Assembly (NCBI GenBank): GCA_947470515.1
Contig: CANITF010000029.1
Span: 1-38,686, forward strand
Direction: 5' to 3'
DNA from: Flavobacteriales bacterium
GTDB taxonomy: Bacteria > Bacteroidota > Bacteroidia > Flavobacteriales_D > Crocinitomicaceae
DNA: 38,686 bases
Part shown: piece after piece, positions 26,095 to 36,176 of the stretch
Layout of the letters: every line of letters begins with the position of its first letter
Numbering within the stretch: the stretch's first letter is position 1
Notes under the pieces: generated by a model
Told to the model about the DNA's origin: nothing
Seen by the model: only the letters and a program-made list of their open reading frames with translations
Database searches by the model: none
Program-made: the position numbers and the translations under genes

Positions 26095-26138
26095 CTAAAA
26101 AAAAATCCCGATTGGTAACCAATCGGGATTTTTTTTTG
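26095..26138. terminator. Strong bidirectional rho-independent terminator
   Basis: Two perfect 13-bp arms AATCCCGATTGGT / ACCAATCGGGATT (26104-26130) around a single base, flanked by a run of A on the left and T on the right. It ends both the plus-strand M43 protease gene and the minus-strand CotH gene that converge here. Confidence 0.95.
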
Positions 26139-26150
26139 AAACGCTTTTAT

Positions 26151-28415
26151 CTATTCTTTTATAAATGGAATAGTTGTCACTTTTTTATTCTCAGATACTA
26201 TTCTAATCGTATAGTATCCCGAATTCCAATTCATAGAAGGTACTTCAGTTATTTTATCTTGTGTGATTGTTTCATATAATAATCGCCCCTGAAGATCAAT
26301 TATTTGAACTGCTAGATTACCTTCCTCATGCGAAGAAATAAATACATTTCCACTTGTAGGAACAGGATAAACTGAAACATTCAACGGCAATAAATCTTCA
26401 CTAACTGACAAGAAGCAATTGTTTGATGCTGCAAATGTTGGGTTACCATACGTAAATGTTCCAGCGTCTGGACAACGTGCATAAGAAACATCTGTTGTTT
26501 GAATTGGGAAATCTATTCCATCCAATACTGTAACACCATCACTGATGATAACTGCTTCACCATTAATTCCCAATTTAAAATTAGCATGTAAACCAGATTG
26601 CAATGTATCATTATCAGCCCAAACGATTAAATATTGATTTGCTGTAATCCCCGTTCCTGCTGGGAATTGCCATTTGGCCAAATTAAAAATATCATCGGAA
26701 AGATATAGTCCACTTAAATTCAAACCTGTTGAAGTTGTGTTATAGATTTCAATCCAGTCGTTGCTTTCTCCATTTGCATCAAAGGCAGACGCTGTGTTAT
26801 CCGCCATTAATTCATTCACAACAATTTGTCCAGCTGTTGGAGCAGGAAGCGTAACCATTAATGTATGGTATTCATGCTCCGCTCTTTGAGGACTGAACAA
26901 TCCAGCATTCGCATTTTCAGCATAAATATAATATTCCAACATGATACAATTCATTGTAACAGATGCGCCATAAACATTGTCTCCTGCAGCTCCATCGTTA
27001 TGCGCTCCATCATCAAACATTTGAACACGTGTAAATTTTAATGGAGTATCCATTCTGTAACCTAAATACACATTTGTTTCATTAGAACATGTAGCTGTAA
27101 GTGTAATTGTTTGTCCATAAGTAGGAGAAGCAACACTCGAAGCATAAGCCGAAATAGCTGGAGCCACTAAAATATAATTGGCATTTGAACTAAAAAACGT
27201 TGCTCGTGCATCCATCAATGCTTTAATTCCAGGAATCGACCCTCCAGGACCGCCTGTTGTTACAGAAGTCGTTAAACCATTAATAAACTGCGTATAAGTA
27301 AAAAATTTATATGGATCTGCAAGCACAGAAGCGTCTATAGTTGCTCTAAGGGTATTTGCTGTTGTCACATATAACGAAGAAGCAAACATCTCTTGAACTA
27401 TTGTACGAATATGCGCCATGTACATTCTTTTATATTGCGCATTTCCTAACATTTTGACAATTAACGGATGAATTGAAGAAGTATTATTTGACATAGGATC
27501 TAATGTAGTTGCAGTATATGGGCCAGAACCCGTTCCACCCGGGAAACCTCCAAAACTCATGTTATAATCCCAACCAATTGGTAAAAAACGTTCGTTCAAA
27601 TCCTTATACAAATAATAGTTTTGTCTGAAAGCTCCAGAATAAGAATCCAAATTGACCAAAACATTGTTAAAAGCCAACATCCACAGTGCTCTATCAACGT
27701 CAAGGATACTTTCAATTGCTGTAAAATTATTATTCAAGGTGTCAATCATTTCAACTAAATCATTCCAGCCATAAGTTGATTTCAACTCATATCCATTCGC
27801 ATAAGAACTACTATCTGAGTTGATGTATTTTAAATCAGGACTAACAGATGCTCCTGGTCCAGCTCCACCAACTGGGTTACATTTAAAAAATGTTCCATTA
27901 GAAGAATAAAAATGATCTCCATTAAACTTGTCATTAATACTTTCAGCACTAGAAAACAAACCTCTCAATGTTCCATTTATGTATACATTGGCGAAATTCG
28001 ATTTTGGACAATCCATATATTGTTCTAAAATAGCATAGGAAAGTACTTCACGAATCATTGAAGGGTCTTGATAGCCATTTTGCAATTTTACATCGGTATA
28101 TCCTTGGTAATCGTAACTTCCATGAACCCAATCTAAAGAAATATGAATTGGATTTTTATTATTATTTGCATTGTATGAACTATTCCCCTTGTACTTAACC
28201 CCTACACTATCGAAAACAACACCATTAATTCGAACCGAATCTGCTAATAAATAGTCTTCAGTTGAAGCAGCTAATGCATCCATTTGAGCATCCCATGTTG
28301 GGCTAGTGAAAAATATTTCAATTGTTTGGACTGTTGCTCTGTCATAAAAGTCTTGTGAAAACGAAAAATTCGCTTGTAAACAGACAATTCCGATAATAAA
28401 ACTAATTCTTTTCAT
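26151..28415 (-). CDS. Secreted CotH-kinase/lamin-tail protein, T9SS type A cargo
   Basis: A 754-aa exported protein. The signal peptide ends NFSFSQ. The CotH domain (about 25-400) shows KYKGNSSYN, YTDVKLQNGYQDPSMIREVLSY, NFANVYINGTLRGLFSSAESI and the LPIGWDYNMSFGG motif. A beta-rich module follows, then a lamin-tail domain (about 535-650: VVNELMADN, DWIEIYNTT, YLIVWADND, DGVTVLDGIDFP). The type A sorting domain ends the protein (VYPVPTSGNVFISS, GYYTIRIVSE). CotH of Bacillus is a protein kinase for spore-coat proteins; what secreted CotH proteins modify is unknown, and they may be structural or polysaccharide-associated. It converges on the M43 protease gene and starts about 118 bp after gyrB. 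Confidence 0.9.
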   Translation of the reverse strand: MKRISFIIGIVCLQANFSFSQDFYDRATVQTIEIFFTSPTWDAQMDALAASTEDYLLADSVRINGVVFDSVGVKYKGNSSYNANNNKNPIHISLDWVHGSYDYQGYTDVKLQNGYQDPSMIREVLSYAILEQYMDCPKSNFANVYINGTLRGLFSSAESINDKFNGDHFYSSNGTFFKCNPVGGAGPGASVSPDLKYINSDSSSYANGYELKSTYGWNDLVEMIDTLNNNFTAIESILDVDRALWMLAFNNVLVNLDSYSGAFRQNYYLYKDLNERFLPIGWDYNMSFGGFPGGTGSGPYTATTLDPMSNNTSSIHPLIVKMLGNAQYKRMYMAHIRTIVQEMFASSLYVTTANTLRATIDASVLADPYKFFTYTQFINGLTTSVTTGGPGGSIPGIKALMDARATFFSSNANYILVAPAISAYASSVASPTYGQTITLTATCSNETNVYLGYRMDTPLKFTRVQMFDDGAHNDGAAGDNVYGASVTMNCIMLEYYIYAENANAGLFSPQRAEHEYHTLMVTLPAPTAGQIVVNELMADNTASAFDANGESNDWIEIYNTTSTGLNLSGLYLSDDIFNLAKWQFPAGTGITANQYLIVWADNDTLQSGLHANFKLGINGEAVIISDGVTVLDGIDFPIQTTDVSYARCPDAGTFTYGNPTFAASNNCFLSVSEDLLPLNVSVYPVPTSGNVFISSHEEGNLAVQIIDLQGRLLYETITQDKITEVPSMNWNSGYYTIRIVSENKKVTTIPFIKE

Positions 28416-28475
28416 ACTTTGATATTAACGTTAAGGTAATATAGATGTTGTTTTAATTTAATACTTGTGCTAATG

Positions 28476-28513
28476 TAAAAAATAAAAAAACGCCCACACA
28501 ATTGTGGACGTTT
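28476..28513 (-). terminator. gyrB rho-independent terminator
   Basis: On the minus strand, AAACGTCCACA and TGTGGGCGTTT pair (28488-28513, one mismatch), followed by a run of T (28476-28490 read as A on the plus strand). It lies about 20 bp after the gyrB stop. Confidence 0.85.
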
Positions 28514-28533
28514 CAACTTATAACTCATTAGAA

Positions 28534-30582
<2,049 letters not shown>

Positions 30583-30661
30583 TTATCAACAAAATATCAA
30601 CGATAAGTAGATATTGCTTTAAATGATAAAAAATAAAGGTTAAAAAGTACTTTTGAATAAA

Positions 30662-31192
30662 TTACTCCGCAATCCATTTTATGATTTCAGGATCATTTGG
30701 CAATGTTCCAGGATTGATAACTTTAATCAATTTACCATTCTCATCTAATAAATACTTTTGGAAATTCCATTTTACTGAGCTACTTTCCAGTCCGTTCAAT
30801 GATTTTTCTGTCAAAAATTTATATACTTCACACATGTCATCGCCTTTGACAGAAACTTTACTCATCATTGGAAAAGAAACACCATAATTTTTCTGACAAA
30901 ATTCAGCAATGTCTTTATCCGTTCCAGGTTCTTGGGACATGAAATTATTCGCTGGAAAACCAACAATCACAAAATTGCTGTCTTTGTAAGCTTTGTAAAC
31001 TTCTTCTAATTGTTTATATTGTGGTGTTAATCCGCATTTAGAAGCAGTGTTTACTACCATGATTTTCTTCCCTTTTAAAGTTGCAAAATCCAACGTACCT
31101 CCATTTATTGTTTCTACTTTAAATTGATGAATTGATTGAGCTGTAACGCTTACAGAAATGAATGTTATTAGGATGTAAAGAAAGTTTTTCAT
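30662..31192 (-). CDS. Exported glutathione-peroxidase-family thiol peroxidase
   Basis: A 176-aa peroxidase with a signal peptide (about 1-19, ending SVTAQ), so it acts in the periplasm or at the surface. The catalytic set is complete: C53 (NTASKCGLT), Q87 (SQEPG), W142 and N143 (KWNF). C99 (AEFCQKNYGVSFP) is placed like the resolving Cys of thioredoxin-dependent enzymes, while the FPCNQF motif usual in this family is FPANNF here. It likely reduces peroxides using thioredoxin-like donors rather than glutathione. The ATG at 31192 is preferred, since the longer frame would start upstream of the promoter box. It is divergent from the OmpA-family gene. Confidence 0.92.
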   Translation of the reverse strand: MKNFLYILITFISVSVTAQSIHQFKVETINGGTLDFATLKGKKIMVVNTASKCGLTPQYKQLEEVYKAYKDSNFVIVGFPANNFMSQEPGTDKDIAEFCQKNYGVSFPMMSKVSVKGDDMCEVYKFLTEKSLNGLESSSVKWNFQKYLLDENGKLIKVINPGTLPNDPEIIKWIAE

Positions 31193-31213
31193 GATCTTGT
31201 TTTTTAATGATAA

Positions 31214-31221
31214 CAAACATA
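31214..31221 (-). promoter_or_regulatory. Bacteroidota -7 promoter element of the peroxidase gene (TATGTTTG)
   Basis: Perfect TAnnTTTG match on the minus strand, 21 nt before the ATG at 31192. Confidence 0.5.
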
Positions 31222-31260
31222 CGAAAACAAAGTTCAATTAAACTATCTGTTTTTCGGAAC

Positions 31261-31268
31261 TATTTTTG
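31261..31268 (+). promoter_or_regulatory. Bacteroidota -7 promoter element of the OmpA-family gene (TATTTTTG)
   Basis: Perfect TAnnTTTG match, 21 nt before the ATG at 31290. It contains the TTG at 31266 that would otherwise extend the frame, so that TTG is not the start. Confidence 0.5.
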
Positions 31269-31289
31269 AGTTTATCCGAATACTATAAC

Positions 31290-32156
31290 ATGAAATTAAG
31301 AATCATTCAATATTTACTATTCCTTTTCACGACACTTAATGTATCGGCACAAACCGATTTTAATGGTGTTTGGCAAGGTGTAATGCTGAGAGATGGCTAT
31401 AAATTTGAACAAGGAACACTTCTATATTGTACGTTTAGTATATCGGATGATGTGCTCGAAGGAAAAATGAGAGATGAAATTTATTCAAAAGATTTATTCG
31501 CAGTAAAAAAAATCAAGGGATATTTTCGAGAAAACAAATTGGAAATCAATCAAATTGTGATTGAAAAAAAGAAAAGTGCATCGAATACAAATTGGTGTAT
31601 TATAAATACAATTTTAACCTATAATGACAGCACAGGTTATTTGGAAGGACGCTACACGAGCAAGGATTGCAAAGGAAACAATGGGAAAATAATCTTATAC
31701 AAATCAACAACTACTTTTTCGGCAACGGAGCAGTCACCAACTACTCAAACATGGTTCAATCAATTCCTAAAAGATTATAAAAAAGGATTAAATGCACCTT
31801 TAATTAGAGAGAATGAACGTGCAAACTTCAAATTTCAACCAATTTACTTCGATTACGACAAAGCAGAAATACATCCGGAATATGTGGCTTTCTTATTAAA
31901 AATGGTGCGTGTTATTGAAGGACATACCGATTTGAGAATTAAAGTAATAGGAAATACGGATGCTGATGGATCAGATGCATACAATCTTGAATTATCAAAA
32001 AAACGAGCTGAAGCGTTAATTAACTTTTTTGTGAGCAAAGGACTTAGTCGTGATAGAATTGAAATTGAATTCAAAGGAGAATCAAATCCTATTGACACAA
32101 ATACCACTCCTGAAGGAAAACAGCGAAACAGACGAGTCGATTTTTCGTTTATTTGA
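31290..32156 (+). CDS. OmpA-family protein with lipocalin-like N-terminal domain
   Basis: A 288-aa exported protein. The signal peptide (MKLRIIQYLLFLFTTLNVSA) is followed by a beta-rich domain of about 130 residues (FNGVWQGVMLRDGYKFEQG, KKIKGYFRENKLEINQIVI, GYLEGRYTSKDCKGNNGKI), which resembles a small lipocalin-like or stress-protein barrel. The OmpA/MotB domain at about 185-288 has YFDYDKAEI, VIGNTDADGSDAYNLELSKKRAEAL, FKGESNP and KQRNRRVDF and should bind peptidoglycan. It has no barrel of its own. Its stop overlaps by 8 nt the 3' end of the convergent TonB-dependent receptor gene. Confidence 0.85.
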   Translation: MKLRIIQYLLFLFTTLNVSAQTDFNGVWQGVMLRDGYKFEQGTLLYCTFSISDDVLEGKMRDEIYSKDLFAVKKIKGYFRENKLEINQIVIEKKKSASNTNWCIINTILTYNDSTGYLEGRYTSKDCKGNNGKIILYKSTTTFSATEQSPTTQTWFNQFLKDYKKGLNAPLIRENERANFKFQPIYFDYDKAEIHPEYVAFLLKMVRVIEGHTDLRIKVIGNTDADGSDAYNLELSKKRAEALINFFVSKGLSRDRIEIEFKGESNPIDTNTTPEGKQRNRRVDFSFI

Positions 32157-34566
32157 TTTTTTTCTTAGTTGCAAATTCAATAATAATCCCCAATGAAGGT
32201 TGTAAAATTCCAGAAGTTTGATCTACTAATTTTGTTTGATATTTAGTTGGGTCTGTTGGATCAGTCAAAGCTATTCCATTTGCATCTTTAACAAGCAATA
32301 AAACTGGAGCAACCTTAGTTTTATACGCGTATAGATTTTGAATATCCAAATAAAAATTCATCGTAAATTTCTCAAAAAAGAACTTTTTATCTACTCTAAA
32401 ATTCAATTGATGATAAGCACTTTCGCGCACAGAATTCAATTTAGAATAATCGGGTAAACCTCTACCATTTACATCCCAAACCTGCTTAATACTTGATGTT
32501 GAAACGTCAATTGGCGTATAAGGAGAACCTCCTGAATAAAGCCATCTCACTCCTACTTCCCATCCTTTTTTGAATCGTTTACCTCCAGTCAGGGAAACAA
32601 TGTTTTTACTGTCCCAAGAACTAGGAACATACGCGTTGTTTTTATCCTTAAATTCAGAATTAACAAATGTATATGCTACTATTCCATAAAAACCTTTGAT
32701 TAATTTTTGTTGGTATAAAAACTCTACACCATAAGATCGACCGTTCGAAGTAGATCGAACAACCTCATTTCCAACTACTCCAAAATCAGTACCTAAATTT
32801 GCCAGTGAAATGGAATCATTTAGAGAATAAGGATATCGGCTATAACTTTTATAAAATCCCTCAACCGTAAATCTAGAACTGAAATCTGTTAAGTATTCCG
32901 TTCCCAAAACAAAATGATCTGCTCTGATATATTTTACATCATTGGTTTTATTTAATAATTCCCCATTTGTATTTCTATATCCCAAAATAGTGTAAGCTGG
33001 TAACTGATGATATCGTGCTATATTTCCATTTATAGACCATTTTTCTGTTAATCTGAATCCAGCGGAAAGCATTGGTGACAACTGATTCAATGGATTCATT
33101 AAACTTTTTGAATAATTGCTAAAATCAGTTCTTAACCCAAAAGACAAATTCAATCTTTCTGATAGTAATGATTTTGATACTTGTCCAAATAATGAACCTT
33201 TACTTAAATATAAATCTGACGAATAATCAATAGTTATTGGCGCACCTTGAACAGAAATTTGATTATACGTTTGGTTATTATATCTCACGTATTCATAACC
33301 TGCTCCAGCGTTTATTCGCCAGCCATTTTTTGAATATGTGTGCTCAAATCTGATTTTATTTTCTGCTTCAAAAGAAGAATAATCTAATATTTTATTCGCA
33401 TCTGAAACGATATTGTTTAAATAGCGCTTTGCACCATTTTTCAACATATTTCTACTTGCAATAACATTTTGAAATGAATTCTTTGAGAAATGCATCCAAT
33501 TCACTCCTACTGTATAATTCCATTGATTTTGAGTGGGAATATTTCCTAAAATATATTCATTGTATTCTCTTTGAGTTGAATCGGTTACCGATTCGTTTAC
33601 TTTTGAGTTCAATGCGAATTGGTCCAGAGCGCCTAAACCTATAAAAGTTAGCTTATTCTTCTGATTTATTTTATAATTAAACTTGAATTGAGAATCATTA
33701 TAAGTAGGTAAAAAAGGTAATTTAAGGGCAGCAAAAAGAAATTGCAAATAAGATCTTCTGACAGAAAAGATAAAGTCAACTTTTTTACCGATTGGACCAT
33801 CAAAGGTTAATGCTGCATCACTAGATCCTACAGCAAAATTCGTGATTAAACCATCAGGATTTCCATCTTTTTGTTTGAAAGCAATCACCGAACTCAATCC
33901 ATTTGCTCTATTAGAAGGAAAAGCTCCAGAATAAAAATCTACTTCACGAATGAAGTTAACATTCAATAATCCTACAGGTCCGCCACTACTTCCTTGTGTT
34001 GCAAAATGGTTGATGTTTGGAACTTCTATTCCGTCTAAGTAAAATTTGTTTTCACCGGGAGATCCACCACGCACTATAATGTCATTTCTAAAAGTAGCTC
34101 TTGATGCAACTCCTGGTAATGCTTGTAAGACTTTACTAACGTCTCTTCCCGCTCCAGGAAGACGCTCAATTTCTGTTGAATTTAATGTTCTTAAAGAAAC
34201 CGGTGATTCACTTTTTTTGGTAAACGGATTGGCTTTAACAATTATCTCCTTTTGATCTTTAATAATTGGTTCAATTAAAAAATCTAGTTCTACGGTTCTT
34301 GAATTGGTAATTGTAATTTCATTAACCATCAAATCCTGGTAACCAGAGCAAGTGATTTTAAATGAAATAATTCCCGGATTTAAATTTTCGAAAATGTATT
34401 CACCGTCAACAGAACTAACTGTTCCTAATTGTAAATCAACAATTGAAATTTTAACAAAAGGAATTACTTCGTTGTTAATTGAATTTAAGGTATGGCCTAC
34501 TATTTTTCCTGTTTGCGAAAAGGTGGAAAAACTAAGAAATAAGATACTATAAAGAAGAAACTTCAT
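32149..34566 (-). CDS. TonB-dependent receptor with carboxypeptidase-like N-terminal domain
   Basis: An 805-aa outer-membrane receptor. The signal peptide ends FSTFSQ; a CarboxypepD_reg-like domain (about 20-105: GKIVGHTLNSINNEVIPFVKI, SVDGEYIFENLNPG) precedes the plug domain (about 120-225: LPGAGRDVSKVLQALPGVAS, DIIVRGGSPGENKFYLDGIEVP), then the barrel to the C-terminus. It is not SusC-like, as no SusD follows and it lacks the SusC length. The ligand is not deducible. Its 3' end overlaps the convergent OmpA-family gene. The upstream DUF2147 gene is on the same strand, with a 46-bp gap. Confidence 0.93.
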   Translation of the reverse strand: MKFLLYSILFLSFSTFSQTGKIVGHTLNSINNEVIPFVKISIVDLQLGTVSSVDGEYIFENLNPGIISFKITCSGYQDLMVNEITITNSRTVELDFLIEPIIKDQKEIIVKANPFTKKSESPVSLRTLNSTEIERLPGAGRDVSKVLQALPGVASRATFRNDIIVRGGSPGENKFYLDGIEVPNINHFATQGSSGGPVGLLNVNFIREVDFYSGAFPSNRANGLSSVIAFKQKDGNPDGLITNFAVGSSDAALTFDGPIGKKVDFIFSVRRSYLQFLFAALKLPFLPTYNDSQFKFNYKINQKNKLTFIGLGALDQFALNSKVNESVTDSTQREYNEYILGNIPTQNQWNYTVGVNWMHFSKNSFQNVIASRNMLKNGAKRYLNNIVSDANKILDYSSFEAENKIRFEHTYSKNGWRINAGAGYEYVRYNNQTYNQISVQGAPITIDYSSDLYLSKGSLFGQVSKSLLSERLNLSFGLRTDFSNYSKSLMNPLNQLSPMLSAGFRLTEKWSINGNIARYHQLPAYTILGYRNTNGELLNKTNDVKYIRADHFVLGTEYLTDFSSRFTVEGFYKSYSRYPYSLNDSISLANLGTDFGVVGNEVVRSTSNGRSYGVEFLYQQKLIKGFYGIVAYTFVNSEFKDKNNAYVPSSWDSKNIVSLTGGKRFKKGWEVGVRWLYSGGSPYTPIDVSTSSIKQVWDVNGRGLPDYSKLNSVRESAYHQLNFRVDKKFFFEKFTMNFYLDIQNLYAYKTKVAPVLLLVKDANGIALTDPTDPTKYQTKLVDQTSGILQPSLGIIIEFATKKKIK

Positions 34567-34612
34567 CAGAATTTTTCAGTAAAACAAATTTGGTCTGTTT
34601 TTGTTCTAAAAA

Positions 34613-35041
34613 TTATTCAGTTTTAACCCATTTTTGGGTTCTATAAAATGGTCCAATATAACCTCTTACATTTAAATAATTAGAATTATCAGGTTCTAAC
34701 CACATTTTCACGGTATATAATTTTCCGTTTTCAGGGTCAATGATTGTTCCTCCCTCCCACTGAGTTCCGTCCCATTTACAGCCTCTAACGATTTGTAAAC
34801 CTAAAAGCGGTAAATTCTTTCGATCATCAGTGCATTTCGTGCATTTCGCATTTGGTTCTCTGCCTTCACGCGGAAATAAATAGGTAATTTTTCCATACAA
34901 CTTCCCATCACTCTTATATAATTCAACAATTGATTTCTTTTTATTCGTCTCATCATCGATTGTAACCCATTTCCCAACACATGTTTGAGCCATTGAATTC
35001 ATTGATAAAAACAAGATTAGTGCACTTATAAGATTTCTCAT
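34613..35041 (-). CDS. DUF2147 periplasmic protein
   Basis: A 142-aa exported protein with a signal peptide ending NSMAQ. The DUF2147 pattern is clear: C-V-G-KWVTIDDETNKKKSIVELY, DGKLYGKITYLFPREG, CTKCTDDRKNLPLLGLQIVRG, W-x-GGTIIDPENGKLYTVKMWL and YLNVRGYIGPFYRTQKW. Two Cys pairs (CTKC and others) suggest a disulfide or metal site. The function is unknown. The ATG at 35041 gives the normal signal peptide; the longer frame adds an unlikely MFIFTNLKIYE extension. It lies between pabA-like and TonB-receptor genes on one strand; gaps of 46-51 bp allow co-transcription. Confidence 0.87.
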   Translation of the reverse strand: MRNLISALILFLSMNSMAQTCVGKWVTIDDETNKKKSIVELYKSDGKLYGKITYLFPREGREPNAKCTKCTDDRKNLPLLGLQIVRGCKWDGTQWEGGTIIDPENGKLYTVKMWLEPDNSNYLNVRGYIGPFYRTQKWVKTE

Positions 35042-35092
35042 TTCGTATATTTTTAGATTAGTAAAAATAAACAATTAGGTGATATAATTTTA

Positions 35093-35656
35093 TTAACAAG
35101 AAAATAAAAAGTTCTTAAATACTTCTTTTCCATTTTCCGTTAAAATTGACTCGGGATGAAATTGAACGCCAAAAACAGGTAAAGTATGATGTTCGTATGC
35201 CATTAAGACATTATTTTCAGAAAATGCCATGGGAAATAATTCTCCACTTTCTTTCAACTTTACAGCCCAACTATGGTATAAACCAACTGAAATTTCATTT
35301 TTAAAATTTAAAAACAACCTATTTGGTTGAAGGATATTCATCTTTTCACTCACGCCATGTTTTACCAAATTTTGATTGTACAATTTAGCTCCATAAAACT
35401 CTGCAATTCCTTGCATACCTAAACAAACACCTAATATTTTCTTTGACTTAGAAAAGCGTTCTAAAACTGCAAACAGTGATTTTGTTTCTTTCGGAATACC
35501 TGGTCCTGGCGATAATATAATAAAATCATATTGCTCGATTTCATCCAAAATAATGGATTTATCTTCCACAACAGTAACAGCTGCGCCTAGACTTTCCAAA
35601 TAATGAAAAATGTTGAATGTAAAAGAATCATAAAAATCAATGAGTAGAACTTTCAA
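35093..35656 (-). CDS. pabA: Glutamine amidotransferase of the TrpG/PabA type
   Basis: A 187-aa class-I amidotransferase subunit that supplies ammonia to anthranilate or aminodeoxychorismate synthase. The catalytic triad is C78 (GVCLGMQ), H167 and E169 (FHPES). It begins with the family's IDFYDSFTFN and carries SPGPG. The start is TTG (35656): no ATG is available before the conserved N-terminus. No trpE or pabB lies next to it, so whether it serves tryptophan or folate (or both) is open; isolation from trp genes slightly favours pabA. The promoter box is at 35686-35693. Confidence 0.9.
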   Translation of the reverse strand: MKVLLIDFYDSFTFNIFHYLESLGAAVTVVEDKSIILDEIEQYDFIILSPGPGIPKETKSLFAVLERFSKSKKILGVCLGMQGIAEFYGAKLYNQNLVKHGVSEKMNILQPNRLFLNFKNEISVGLYHSWAVKLKESGELFPMAFSENNVLMAYEHHTLPVFGVQFHPESILTENGKEVFKNFLFSC

Positions 35657-35685
35657 ATAATTTCTCTTTAATTGTTAAACTTGCA

Positions 35686-35693
35686 CAAAGTTA
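35686..35693 (-). promoter_or_regulatory. Bacteroidota -7 promoter element of the pabA-like gene (TAACTTTG)
   Basis: Perfect TAnnTTTG match on the minus strand, 29 nt before the TTG start at 35656. Confidence 0.5.
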
Positions 35694-35793
35694 ATAAAGT
35701 GTGAAAACGATAAAATTAAATTTTAAGATACTTTTCAGATTAAATTAACAATAGTACCGTGATTTAAACGTTCATGTTTTAATTAAAAATAAA

Positions 35794-36174
35794 ATGAAAA
35801 AAGCTATTCACATTCCAGGAGCCCCTGCACCTATTGGACCATATAGTCAAGCAATTTTAAATGGTTCTACTTTATTTGTGAGTGGGCAAATTCCATTAAA
35901 TCCATTTACTGGCGAACTTGTAATTGATACTATTCAAAATGCTACGCATCAAATCATGAAGAATATTACAGCGCTTTTAACAGAGGCTGGAATGACGCTT
36001 GAAAATATTGTAAAGTGCAGTATTTTCATGAAAAACATGGATGATTTTGCTGAAATGAATGGTGTATATGGCAGTTATTTTAATGATATTCCACCTGCAC
36101 GTGAAACAGTTCAAGTTTCAAAACTACCACTAGATGTTACTATTGAAATTTCTTGTATTGCGATAAAAAATTAA
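35794..36174 (+). CDS. ridA: RidA-family enamine/imine deaminase
   Basis: A 126-aa trimeric Rid protein that hydrolyses reactive 2-aminoacrylate and related imines. It has the full archetypal RidA signature: PIGPYSQA, LFVSGQIPLNPFTGEL, the catalytic-site R103 (ARETVQVSKLP) and E118 (VTIEISCIA). The length is typical (about 126-130 aa). It is followed within 2 nt by the TTG start of the fused glycosyltransferase; whether the pair is functionally linked is unclear, since Rid genes sit next to many kinds of genes. Confidence 0.95.
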   Translation: MKKAIHIPGAPAPIGPYSQAILNGSTLFVSGQIPLNPFTGELVIDTIQNATHQIMKNITALLTEAGMTLENIVKCSIFMKNMDDFAEMNGVYGSYFNDIPPARETVQVSKLPLDVTIEISCIAIKN

Positions 36175-36176
36175 AA

